Shown: piece by piece, positions 10,238 through 18,187 of the stretch
Layout of the letters: every line of letters begins with the position of its first letter
Position numbering within the stretch: the stretch's first letter is position 1
Assembly (NCBI GenBank): GCA_037478835.1
Contig: JBBFLV010000006.1
Location: 62,001-126,000, forward strand
Direction of reading: 5' to 3'
DNA length: 64,000 nt
Source of the DNA: 630D-37 sp037478835
GTDB lineage: Bacteria; Chloroflexota; Anaerolineae; Anaerolineales; Villigracilaceae
Program-made: the position numbers and the translations under genes
The notes under the pieces: model-generated
What the model was told of the DNA's origin: nothing
Database searches by the model: none
What the model saw: the letters and a program-made list of their open reading frames with translations, nothing else

Positions 10238-10266
10238 AATATACCAGATAAGGCAGGATCAGGCAA
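10238..10266 (-). promoter_or_regulatory. Putative promoter of the methyltransferase-LmbE-nadCAB operon
   Basis: On the minus strand, TTGCCT (10266-10261), a 17-base spacer, then TATATT (10243-10238). It lies about 35 bases upstream of the first ATG. This is a sigma-70-like match seen by eye only. Confidence 0.5.
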
Positions 10267-10575
10267 ATTTTGAGCGGAGTGAGAGGGCAGTGTTCTTTGA
10301 AACTTGAACAGGAGCTACAAGATTTACGGGATTCGAACCTACAACAAAAACATGTTTTATCGCAAAATAGGACACGGATGAAAGAAAACGAATGTTATGG
10401 ATAAACAACATACCCAAACAATCGCCGAACACCCCCCAAACTTGAGGGTAAAATAGAAGAAAAATTGGTGGTGTGACTTCCAGGCCTTCGGTGTACTCAA
10501 ACCCATATGCAAGGGTGGATGGTAACCACCGTTACACTCTGTTCAGCACCGTCATCTCAATACAAATCAGGAAGA
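10267..10575. other. AT-rich intergenic region before the BREX operon
   Basis: No convincing gene. It contains AATAGGACACGGATG, also present at 32358-32372, and should hold the BREX promoter, for which no clear -35/-10 pair is visible. In-frame ATGs at 10507 and 10519 could extend brxF, but they encode a non-conserved leader. Confidence 0.6.
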
Positions 10576-11046
10576 ATGTCACCCGATCTTCGTAGTGCAC
10601 AAATAACGAATCGCATTCTTTTGGCCGTCCAGGCAGGAACCCAACTGGTACTGGTGGTCTCCGAAAAAGTACATGCTCTGGAATCAATAGGTATGGAGTT
10701 GGTCCGACAGAGCGGTTGGCCTCTTTTCCATTTGGGAAGAAACATCAGCCAAAAGATGGTGGAGCAGCAGCTCCCATGCACCCCTGAATTAATCCAGGAT
10801 TCTTTGCTGTCTCTAACAAGAACCAGCTCTGCAGTGGTGGTTACAGAAATCGATCTGTTGTTCGAGCCGATTTTCCATCTCGACCCATTACAGATTTTCT
10901 ATAAAATTAGCCGTTATGTGCCGTTGGTGGTATTCTGGCCGGGACGTTACCAACACGCCATCTTGACCTATGCGGTACCAGAACATGCCCATTACCGCGA
11001 ATGGCGTACCTTGCCTAGCGAAATACAAATTACACCCATTGACTGA
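10576..11046 (+). CDS. brxF: BREX type-3 protein BrxF-like, Walker A degenerate
   Basis: A 156-residue protein from the ATG at 10576, which is preceded by AGGAAG. The second half matches my recollection of BrxF: a hydrophobic strand with acidic end (VVVTEIDLLFEP), then DPLQIFYKISR, VVFWPGRYQHAILTYA and HAHYREW. BrxF is the small P-loop protein that opens BREX type-3 operons. Here the expected P-loop after the first strand reads LVLVVSEKVHALESIG, without GxxxxGK(S/T), so ATP binding is doubtful. The next gene starts 12 bases downstream. The family call rests on order and sequence resemblance. Confidence 0.75.
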   Translation: MSPDLRSAQITNRILLAVQAGTQLVLVVSEKVHALESIGMELVRQSGWPLFHLGRNISQKMVEQQLPCTPELIQDSLLSLTRTSSAVVVTEIDLLFEPIFHLDPLQIFYKISRYVPLVVFWPGRYQHAILTYAVPEHAHYREWRTLPSEIQITPID

Positions 11047-11057
11047 TGGAGGTGCCG

Positions 11058-14000
11058 ATGCGATACCGCGAGCTCGTTCAATTTGAAGCGATTACGGACA
11101 TCATTCAGCTCCGCTCCGCCGATGATCGGGAAGTGGCGCGCCAGCATGTGCGGACCTATGTCATCTCCGATCATATGGCGCGCAATTTGGTGGATGTTGT
11201 TATACCGCAATTGCAGTTTGAGCGACCGGCGAACAACAAGGGGATCTTAATCGTCGGGAATTACGGCACCGGTAAATCGCATTTGATGTCGGTACTCTCG
11301 GCTGTGGCCGAATTCCCGGAGCTACAGCAAGAGGTGCGCCATCCAGAAGTGGCTCGTGCCATGGAATCGATCGCCGGCAAATTCAAAGTATGGCGAACGG
11401 AACTAGGAGGGGTCACACGCAGTTTACGCGATATTCTACTTGGCGAACTGGAAAAGGCCCTTCAAAAGTGGGGAACGCCCTATCATTTTCCCCCGGCCGA
11501 GCATCTTACAAACCATAAAGATGTGTTGGTACAGGCGGTAGCTACCTTACAAGAAAAATACCCCGGCCAGGGATTGTTGTTGGTAGTGGATGAATTGTTG
11601 GATTACTTACGCACCCGTGAGGAACGTGCTTTGATCCTGGACCTAGCCTTTTTGCGTGAGCTGGGCGAAGTGACCGCGTTAACTCCCTTCCGCTTCCTGG
11701 CCGGCCTGCAAGAGACACTCTTCGATAATCCCCGTTTTAGCTTCGTCAGTGAACAATTGCGAAGGGTGAAGGATCGCTTCGAGCAGGTGCGCATTGCGCG
11801 CGAGGATATCGCTTATGTTGTCTCCGAGCGACTTTTGCAAAAAACCGATGCTCAAAAGGCACAGATCCGTGAGCATTTAGCACGTTTCCAGGCATTTTAT
11901 CCCGGCTTGGCCGAACGGATGGATGAGTTCGTACGCATGTTCCCCGTCCACCCTGCCTATATCGAAGTGCTCGAGAATGTGCGTGTGGTCGAAAAACGTC
12001 AGGTGCTCCGCACGCTGAGCGAGACTATACAACGCATGTTGGACGACGAGGTGCCGACGGATGCTCCTGGCACCATTTCTTTCGACCACTACTGGCAGGT
12101 CCTCCGTAGCAACCCTAGCCTGCGCAGTATTCCTGAGATCGCCGAGGTGATTGATAAGAGCTCGGTGTTGGAAGACCGCGTGGAACATGCTTTTGGACGG
12201 CCCGCGCTCAAGCCCATGGCTCGGCGCATCATCCATGCCCTGAGCGTCCATCGTCTGACAACGGATGACATTTACCGCCCACTAGGAATGACCGCCGAAG
12301 AACTGCGGGATAGTCTCTTTCTGTTGATTCCTTTGCCCGAACCCGATGCCGCCTTTTTGCTTGAGCAGGTGGAAGTGAGCTTGCGCGAGATCATCCGCAC
12401 CGTTAGCGGACAGTACATTTCCAGGAACGAGGCCAACGGTCAGTATTACCTCGATGTCAAGAAAGATATCGATTTTGAAGCGAAGATTCAAGAACGCGGT
12501 GAATTCCTGAGCGAAACAGACCTCAATCGCTATTTCTTTGAAGCCTTGCGACAAGTGTTGAACTTTAGCACGACCACCTATGTGACGGGTGCGCGCATTT
12601 GGTTCCATGAATTGCCTTGGGAAGGTCATAAAGTTACCCGACCCGGCTATTTCTTTTTCGGCCCTCCCGATGAACGTTCTACCGCCCAACCACCACGAGA
12701 TTTCTACGTCTATTTCCTGGAACCGTTTGCCCAACGCAAGTTTCATGATGAGCAGCGCGCCGATGAGGTCATCTTTTCCCTGCAAGGGCTGGATGATGAA
12801 TTTCGCAGCATTCTTCGACGTTACGCAGGTGCCCAAGCCCTGACTGCCGAGTCACCCAGTTACCGCGCCGTATACCAGGAACGGGCGAACCAGATCTTCA
12901 ATCATCACCTTTTGCCCTGGTTGCAGCAACATCTGCTCACCCATTTATATGTCCGCTATCAGGGAGTCGAAAAGCCCATTCATGCCGTACTGCCGGAACT
13001 TTCTAACACGGAAACCCCAGGGTTGGTTGATTTGCTCAACCGCGCCGCTGCCCATTTGCTGGCTCCTGCTTTCGAGGAGCGTTACCCGGAATATCCTCGT
13101 TTCGAGAAAGCCCAACAGCCGATCACCGAAAGCTCCCGACCCACTGCCGCCCTCGAAGCCTTGCGTGGCATTTTGAACAGGCGTCCTACCCGTCTCGGCG
13201 AGGCCGTTTTGCACGGTTTGGGTCTACTCGATGCAGATGGCCGCCTGCGCCCACAAAATTCCCCCTACGCCCGCCATTTCCTTGACCTTTTGGCCCAACG
13301 GGCCGAAAATCAAGTTGTCCACCGTGGGGAGGTGTTGGAGAAGGCAGCGAATTTGGTGGATCGGGTGATCTATAAAGACCTGCGCTTCGGTTTGGAGGCG
13401 GAGTGGGTCATTGTGATCCTAGCCGCCCTGGTCTATAATGGGGATATTATCCTGGCCTTGCCGGGCAACAACGTGCTGGAAGCCGATTCCCTTGAGCGCT
13501 ATCAGCTGAATGGTCTCAATGAATTGCTCGAATTCACCCACTATTCCCGTCCACGTACTTTGCCTTTGAGCCTATGGAAAGAAGTGTTCGACCTTCTAGG
13601 ATTGCCCCCCGGTTTGATCCAGGACGAAAGCAAGCGCAACCAGGCCGTGGAAGAACTCCAAAAGAGGGTGGAAGAGGAATTAAAGAGCGTCACTCCTTTG
13701 GAGACGCGCCTACAGAACCTCACTTTGTGGAACGAGCCCATCCTGGTCGAGCGGCGCATGTTCACGTCTGAAGGTGGCGTGGTGATCGGTTCCACTACTC
13801 CGCCCAACGCCATTTCTACCCTAGATTTTAAGCCTGCCTTGCGTGGCTATAAAAAGTTCTTGGATGATTTGGCGAAGATCAACGCAGTGGGCAAATTGCG
13901 TCATTTGAATTTGACCCCCGCCGATTTGGAGGAGATAAAAACCTGGCAGGCGACTATTCGACGGCTGAAGGAACTGTTGGAGAGTGTGAACGAACTGCGC

Positions 14001-14840
14001 CCCTTGACCGATTATCTTTCTACCGCCGAGGCGTATCTGTCCGAGGCTCACTCCTGGCGGGTCGAAGCAGCGGAACTGCGCCGGCGCACCTTAGACACCC
14101 TACGCCAGTTGGCACAGGGACATGGAGATGTCGTGGCGGTTCCCAACCTCAAGCGAGAGCTGGAAGCGCTCAAGAAGCGGTATAAAAATGCTTACGCTGC
14201 TGAGCACCGTCGCTTGGTGCTTAGTCCTACGGGTGACCGGCGCCGCCAAGAACTCTATCATGACCGGCGGCTACAGGCGCTCAAGACCCTTGAAAAAGTA
14301 GACTTGCTGCGCGAAAATCGGTCTCAATTGCAGAGTTGGCAGAGCCGGATCAGCGAACTGCGCTCCTGCCGTGATTTTCACGAAGGTTTGTTGGATGACA
14401 GCCCGATCTGTCCGCATTGCAAGCTCAACCCTGCCCTCCTATCTAACGGCATCCCGCCCGAAACCCTGTTGAATGAATTGGATGAGCAGCTGACCAAGTT
14501 GCTGATCGGTTGGCGCAGAGCGCTGCAGGATGCCTTGAGCGGCGAACAAGCCCAGGCCAGCTTGGCCGCCATGACCCCCGCCGAGCGCCGACCGGTGGAA
14601 GAATTCCTTAGACAAACCAGCGACGATCCGAACATCCCACCCGATTTTGCCGAATCGGCCAATCGGGCGTTGCACGGCATTCGTTCGCTAAGGTTGAACG
14701 TAAACGATTTGCTGATGGCTTTGCAGGAAGGTGGCTTGCCTTGTACGGTCGATGAGCTGAAGGCCCGTTTCCACCGCTTTTTGCAAAATGCCCTCCGTGG
14801 CTACGATGAAAACAACACCCGCCTGACCTTGGATACGTGA
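11058..14840 (+). CDS. brxC: BREX ATPase BrxC/PglY-like (DUF6079)
   Basis: A 1260-residue AAA-like ATPase. Walker A is IVGNYGTGKSH (Lys73) and Walker B is LLLVVDELLDY (Asp178-Glu179). A CPHC pair at residues 1118-1121 suggests a small zinc-binding element near the C-terminus, and the segment around residues 950-1100 is rich in charged helices. The ATG at 11058 is chosen because GGAGGT lies 5 bases before it; the ATG at 11046 overlaps the brxF stop and lacks such a site. BrxC is an essential part of BREX phage defence and is thought to form large complexes on DNA. It is followed 4 bases later by pglX. Confidence 0.85.
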   Translation: MRYRELVQFEAITDIIQLRSADDREVARQHVRTYVISDHMARNLVDVVIPQLQFERPANNKGILIVGNYGTGKSHLMSVLSAVAEFPELQQEVRHPEVARAMESIAGKFKVWRTELGGVTRSLRDILLGELEKALQKWGTPYHFPPAEHLTNHKDVLVQAVATLQEKYPGQGLLLVVDELLDYLRTREERALILDLAFLRELGEVTALTPFRFLAGLQETLFDNPRFSFVSEQLRRVKDRFEQVRIAREDIAYVVSERLLQKTDAQKAQIREHLARFQAFYPGLAERMDEFVRMFPVHPAYIEVLENVRVVEKRQVLRTLSETIQRMLDDEVPTDAPGTISFDHYWQVLRSNPSLRSIPEIAEVIDKSSVLEDRVEHAFGRPALKPMARRIIHALSVHRLTTDDIYRPLGMTAEELRDSLFLLIPLPEPDAAFLLEQVEVSLREIIRTVSGQYISRNEANGQYYLDVKKDIDFEAKIQERGEFLSETDLNRYFFEALRQVLNFSTTTYVTGARIWFHELPWEGHKVTRPGYFFFGPPDERSTAQPPRDFYVYFLEPFAQRKFHDEQRADEVIFSLQGLDDEFRSILRRYAGAQALTAESPSYRAVYQERANQIFNHHLLPWLQQHLLTHLYVRYQGVEKPIHAVLPELSNTETPGLVDLLNRAAAHLLAPAFEERYPEYPRFEKAQQPITESSRPTAALEALRGILNRRPTRLGEAVLHGLGLLDADGRLRPQNSPYARHFLDLLAQRAENQVVHRGEVLEKAANLVDRVIYKDLRFGLEAEWVIVILAALVYNGDIILALPGNNVLEADSLERYQLNGLNELLEFTHYSRPRTLPLSLWKEVFDLLGLPPGLIQDESKRNQAVEELQKRVEEELKSVTPLETRLQNLTLWNEPILVERRMFTSEGGVVIGSTTPPNAISTLDFKPALRGYKKFLDDLAKINAVGKLRHLNLTPADLEEIKTWQATIRRLKELLESVNELRPLTDYLSTAEAYLSEAHSWRVEAAELRRRTLDTLRQLAQGHGDVVAVPNLKRELEALKKRYKNAYAAEHRRLVLSPTGDRRRQELYHDRRLQALKTLEKVDLLRENRSQLQSWQSRISELRSCRDFHEGLLDDSPICPHCKLNPALLSNGIPPETLLNELDEQLTKLLIGWRRALQDALSGEQAQASLAAMTPAERRPVEEFLRQTSDDPNIPPDFAESANRALHGIRSLRLNVNDLLMALQEGGLPCTVDELKARFHRFLQNALRGYDENNTRLTLDT

Positions 14841-14844
14841 GGAT

Positions 14845-17800
14845 ATGAGCGAAAATCAATTGCCCCTGATGCAAGATCAGGAAAATACTTCCCCCGATCC
14901 CCAAATGCCGGCCGAAAAGGAAGCCTGGCGTGAACGGTTACGCGCTGCTTTGCGCGATCCGGCCTTGCGCGCTATTCCCGGTTTCCCCAAGGGGAGCGAT
15001 GAGGCCATTTTGGCCCTCTCCGATCCGCCGTATTACACGGCCTGCCCCAACCCTTTCCTTGAAGAGATCCTTGCCCGTTGGCAACAAGAGCGCGCCGAAA
15101 TTCGCCGTCGCCTGGGCCTTTCCGACCCTTCCGATCCTTCCTCTGCGGAGGACGAGAACGGCTATCACCGCGAACCTTTCGCCGCCGATGTGAGCGAAGG
15201 CAAGAACAATCCGATCTACAATGCCCATTCCTATCACACCAAAGTGCCCCACCCGGCCATCATGCGCTATATCTTGCATTACACCGACCCCGGTGACATC
15301 GTTTTCGATGGCTTCTGCGGCACTGGTATGACCGGCGTGGCTGCCCAACTCTGTGGCGATGCCGATGAGGTGCGCGCTTTGGGCTACTGCGTGGACGAAG
15401 AGGGTTGGGTGTGGGATGGTCAGCGGCGCATCAGTCGCCTGGGCGCCCGCAAGGCCGTGCTGAACGACCTTTCGCCGGCCGCCACCTTCATTGCCTACAA
15501 CTACAACACACCGGTGGACGCCCGCGCCTTCGAGCGCGAGGCGCGCCGCATCTTGCGCGAAGTGGAGGAAGAATGCGGCTGGATGTATGAGACCTGGCAC
15601 ATTCCTCCTGCATCCCCTTCTCCGCAAGCAGACCCAGAGGAGCAGGACGGCGAAGAAGAACCCGAACGCTGGTATGTGCCGGAAGCGCTACGGCGCAAGA
15701 TGGTGGAAATAGCCCGTGAATTCCGTAAGAATCCCACACCCAGTGAAGCCATTCTCTGGCAAGCGCTACGCGGCAAGCAGTTGGATGGCGTCAAATTCCG
15801 TCGCCAGCAACCCATCGGCCCCTTCGTGGTGGATTTTTACGCGCCATCCCATCGCCTAATCGTAGAAGTGGATGGTGGCGTGCACGAAACCCAGCGTGAA
15901 AAGGACCGTGAGCGCCAGACCCTACTGGAATCCCTGGGATTGCGCTTCGTGCGCATCCCGGCCGAAAAAGTGGAAAAAGACCTGCCGGGCGCGCTGCAGA
16001 TGATTCGCCAGGCACTGGCAGCCCATCCTCCCCGATCCTTCCGTCATGAAGGGGGAGGAGAGCACCCCCACCCCCAACCCCTCCCCCATGAAGGGGGAGG
16101 AGAGAATCTCCCCTCTCCCCTTGTGGGAGAGGGGCCGGGGGTGAGGGAAATTGCGGGAGAGGGGAAAGGGGTGAGGGAAACTAAAGGTGTGAAGGGCAAA
16201 ATCAACTACACCGTCTGGTCCGACGTCTTCCTCTGCCCCCAATGCGGCGCGGAGATGACCTTCTGGGACGTGGCCGTCGACCACAAGAACGGCAAAGTGC
16301 GCGAGGAATGGCCCTGCCCGACCTGCGGCGTCCTGCTGAGCAAAAGCCCGGCGCGCGGCAGCGGCGCCCTGCGCGTCGAGCGCGCCTTCGAGACCAAATT
16401 CGACCGCGCCCTCGGCCAGACCGTGCGCCAGGCCAAACAGGTACCCGTGCTCATCAACTACAGCGTGGGCAACCGCCGCTACGAAAAGCGCCCCGATGCC
16501 TTCGACCTCGCCCTGATCGAACAAATCGAGAACAGCGACATCCCCTATCCCTTCCCGACGGACGCGCTGCCGAAGGGCGACAAGACCGGCGACCCGTTCA
16601 ATGTGGGCATCACCCACGTCCACCACTTCTACACCCGCCGCAATCTCTGGGTCCTGGCGGCGTTGTGGGCCAAAGCTAAGAGAACCGGGGTCGTGTTTCG
16701 AGAACTTCTCTGGCTCTTGACATCTGTTGTAGAAGGCGCTTCCCTTCTAAACAGAGAACGTACTAATGGATTGCCAAGCAAACTCTCGGGAACTTTGTAT
16801 ATTGCATCCACTATCCGCGAGATTGATACCTTGTCGTTCCTTCAAAGAAAAGCAAAGAAAATACTGACAGCACGTTCTGGCGGTACATCATCTGGGCTTA
16901 CCCTGATAACGACAAGCTCCGCACATTTTACATCTATTGACTCCGAAAGCATTGACTACATCTTCGTTGACCCGCCCTTCGGCGGCAACCTGATGTACTC
17001 CGAACTCAACTTCCTCTGGGAGGCCTGGCTGGGCGTCTTCACCGATAACGTGCCGGAAGCGGTGGAGAACAAAACCCAGGGCAAGGGCCTGTCCGAATAC
17101 CAGCGCCTGATGGAGGCCTGCTTCCGCGAGTTCTACCGCGTGCTCAAGCCCGGCCGCTGGATGACGGTGGAGTTCCACAACTCACAAAACCGCGTCTGGA
17201 ACGCCATCCAGGAGGCCATCCTGCGCGCCGGCTTCATAGTCGCCGATGTGCGCAGCATTGACAAACAACAGGGCACCTTCAATCAAGTCACGGCCAGCGG
17301 CGCGGTCAGGCAAGACCTAATCATCTCGGCCTACAAGCCCTCGGCGGCCTTCGAGCGCCGCTTCCGCCTGCAGGCCGGCACGGTCGAGGGTGTCTGGACC
17401 TTCGTCCGCCAGCACCTGGCGCAGTTACCGGTCGTCGTGCGCAAGGATGGACTGCTCGAACCGATCGCCGAGCGCATGCCCTACCTGCTCTTCGACCGCA
17501 TGGTCGCCTTCCACATCCAGCGCGGCCTCACCGTCCCCCTCTCCGCCGCCGAATTCTACGCCGGGCTGGATCAGCACTTCATCGAGCGCGATGGCATGTA
17601 CTTCAACCCCGATCAGGTGCCGGAATACGATCTGGCGCGCCTGGAAGCCGAGGGCCTCGGTCAGCTCTCCTTCATCATCAGCGACGAAAAAACCGCCATC
17701 CAGTGGCTGCGCCGCGCGCTGGACCCGAAGCAGGGCGGCGCTCCCCAAACGTATGCCGAACTTTTGCCCAAATTCCTGCGCGAATTGCACCAAGCCAAAC

Positions 17801-18129
17801 ACGAGGCCCTACCCGAACTCTCAGAATTGTTGGAAGAGAACTTCATTCAGGAAGCGGATGGCCGTTGGCGCCTTCCCGATCCGCATAAAGCTGCCGATCT
17901 CGAAACGCTAAGGCGCAAAACCCTGTTACGCGAGTTCAAAACGTACCTGGAAGGTCAGGGTCGCCTGCGCCGCTTCCGCACCGAGGCCGTCCGCGTCGGC
18001 TTTGCCGATGCCTATCATCGCCGCGATTGGCAGAGCATCATCAAAGTAGCCGAACGCCTGCCGGAAGATGTGCTGCAAGAGGACCCGGAACTGCTCATGT
18101 ACTATGATGCCGCCAGCCTGCACATGTAG
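14845..18129 (+). CDS. pglX: BREX type-3 adenine-specific DNA methyltransferase PglX (PglXI-like) with inserted DUF559 nuclease domain
   Basis: A 1094-residue N6-adenine methyltransferase that marks host DNA in BREX. N-terminal DPPYYTACPNPF at residue 60 is typical of PglXI. Motif I is VFDGFCGTGMTG at 153, motif IV is DPPF at 709-712 (FVDPPFGGNLMYSELNF), and zinc-ribbon cysteines sit near 464-467 and 489-492. Family members, as I recall them, run from a GWMYETLH-like segment straight into (G)KINYTVWSEVF. Here 198 codons (residues 253-450) intervene and encode an acidic linker, a complete DUF559 PD-(D/E)XK-like domain and a Pro/Gly-rich repeat-derived linker. Codons 610-705 are visibly more AT-rich than the rest. 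The start ATG overlaps TGAGGA from the brxC end. Confidence 0.85.
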   Translation: MSENQLPLMQDQENTSPDPQMPAEKEAWRERLRAALRDPALRAIPGFPKGSDEAILALSDPPYYTACPNPFLEEILARWQQERAEIRRRLGLSDPSDPSSAEDENGYHREPFAADVSEGKNNPIYNAHSYHTKVPHPAIMRYILHYTDPGDIVFDGFCGTGMTGVAAQLCGDADEVRALGYCVDEEGWVWDGQRRISRLGARKAVLNDLSPAATFIAYNYNTPVDARAFEREARRILREVEEECGWMYETWHIPPASPSPQADPEEQDGEEEPERWYVPEALRRKMVEIAREFRKNPTPSEAILWQALRGKQLDGVKFRRQQPIGPFVVDFYAPSHRLIVEVDGGVHETQREKDRERQTLLESLGLRFVRIPAEKVEKDLPGALQMIRQALAAHPPRSFRHEGGGEHPHPQPLPHEGGGENLPSPLVGEGPGVREIAGEGKGVRETKGVKGKINYTVWSDVFLCPQCGAEMTFWDVAVDHKNGKVREEWPCPTCGVLLSKSPARGSGALRVERAFETKFDRALGQTVRQAKQVPVLINYSVGNRRYEKRPDAFDLALIEQIENSDIPYPFPTDALPKGDKTGDPFNVGITHVHHFYTRRNLWVLAALWAKAKRTGVVFRELLWLLTSVVEGASLLNRERTNGLPSKLSGTLYIASTIREIDTLSFLQRKAKKILTARSGGTSSGLTLITTSSAHFTSIDSESIDYIFVDPPFGGNLMYSELNFLWEAWLGVFTDNVPEAVENKTQGKGLSEYQRLMEACFREFYRVLKPGRWMTVEFHNSQNRVWNAIQEAILRAGFIVADVRSIDKQQGTFNQVTASGAVRQDLIISAYKPSAAFERRFRLQAGTVEGVWTFVRQHLAQLPVVVRKDGLLEPIAERMPYLLFDRMVAFHIQRGLTVPLSAAEFYAGLDQHFIERDGMYFNPDQVPEYDLARLEAEGLGQLSFIISDEKTAIQWLRRALDPKQGGAPQTYAELLPKFLRELHQAKHEALPELSELLEENFIQEADGRWRLPDPHKAADLETLRRKTLLREFKTYLEGQGRLRRFRTEAVRVGFADAYHRRDWQSIIKVAERLPEDVLQEDPELLMYYDAASLHM
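15601..16194 (+). mobile_element. In-frame DUF559 endonuclease-like cassette inside pglX
   Basis: Encodes PglX residues 253-450. The DUF559 core starts at PTPSEAILWQALRGKQL (residue 297) and has a PD-(D/E)XK-like active site: Asp330 in FVVDFYAP, then Glu341 and Asp343 in IVEVDGGVH. The fold belongs with Vsr-like nucleases. It is followed by a C/G-rich repeat-derived linker. DUF559 proteins are scattered, often solitary and repeat-flanked in bacteria; whether this insert is self-mobile is inference. Borders are placed by comparison with the remembered uninterrupted family, so they may be off by several codons. Confidence 0.6.
16040..16190. repeat. Purine/pyrimidine-skewed repeat array translated as a linker
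   Basis: Repeated GAAGGGGGAGGAGAG and CCCCTCTCCC-type blocks, able to pair with each other, encode a PHPQPLPHEGGGE and SPLVGEGPGVRE type peptide. Similar blocks are widespread as intergenic repeats in many bacterial genomes. Here they keep the pglX frame open. Confidence 0.75.
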
Positions 18130-18187
18130 ACCCTCGCCGAGGCCGAACCCGGCACGTCGAACCGTCGGGGAGTGAGCAAAAAGCGCT

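Noticed and set aside
18130..18187. Remnant of the BrxHII helicase between pglX and pglZ
   Set aside because: Only 58 bases, no helicase motif. The loss, if real, left no trace.
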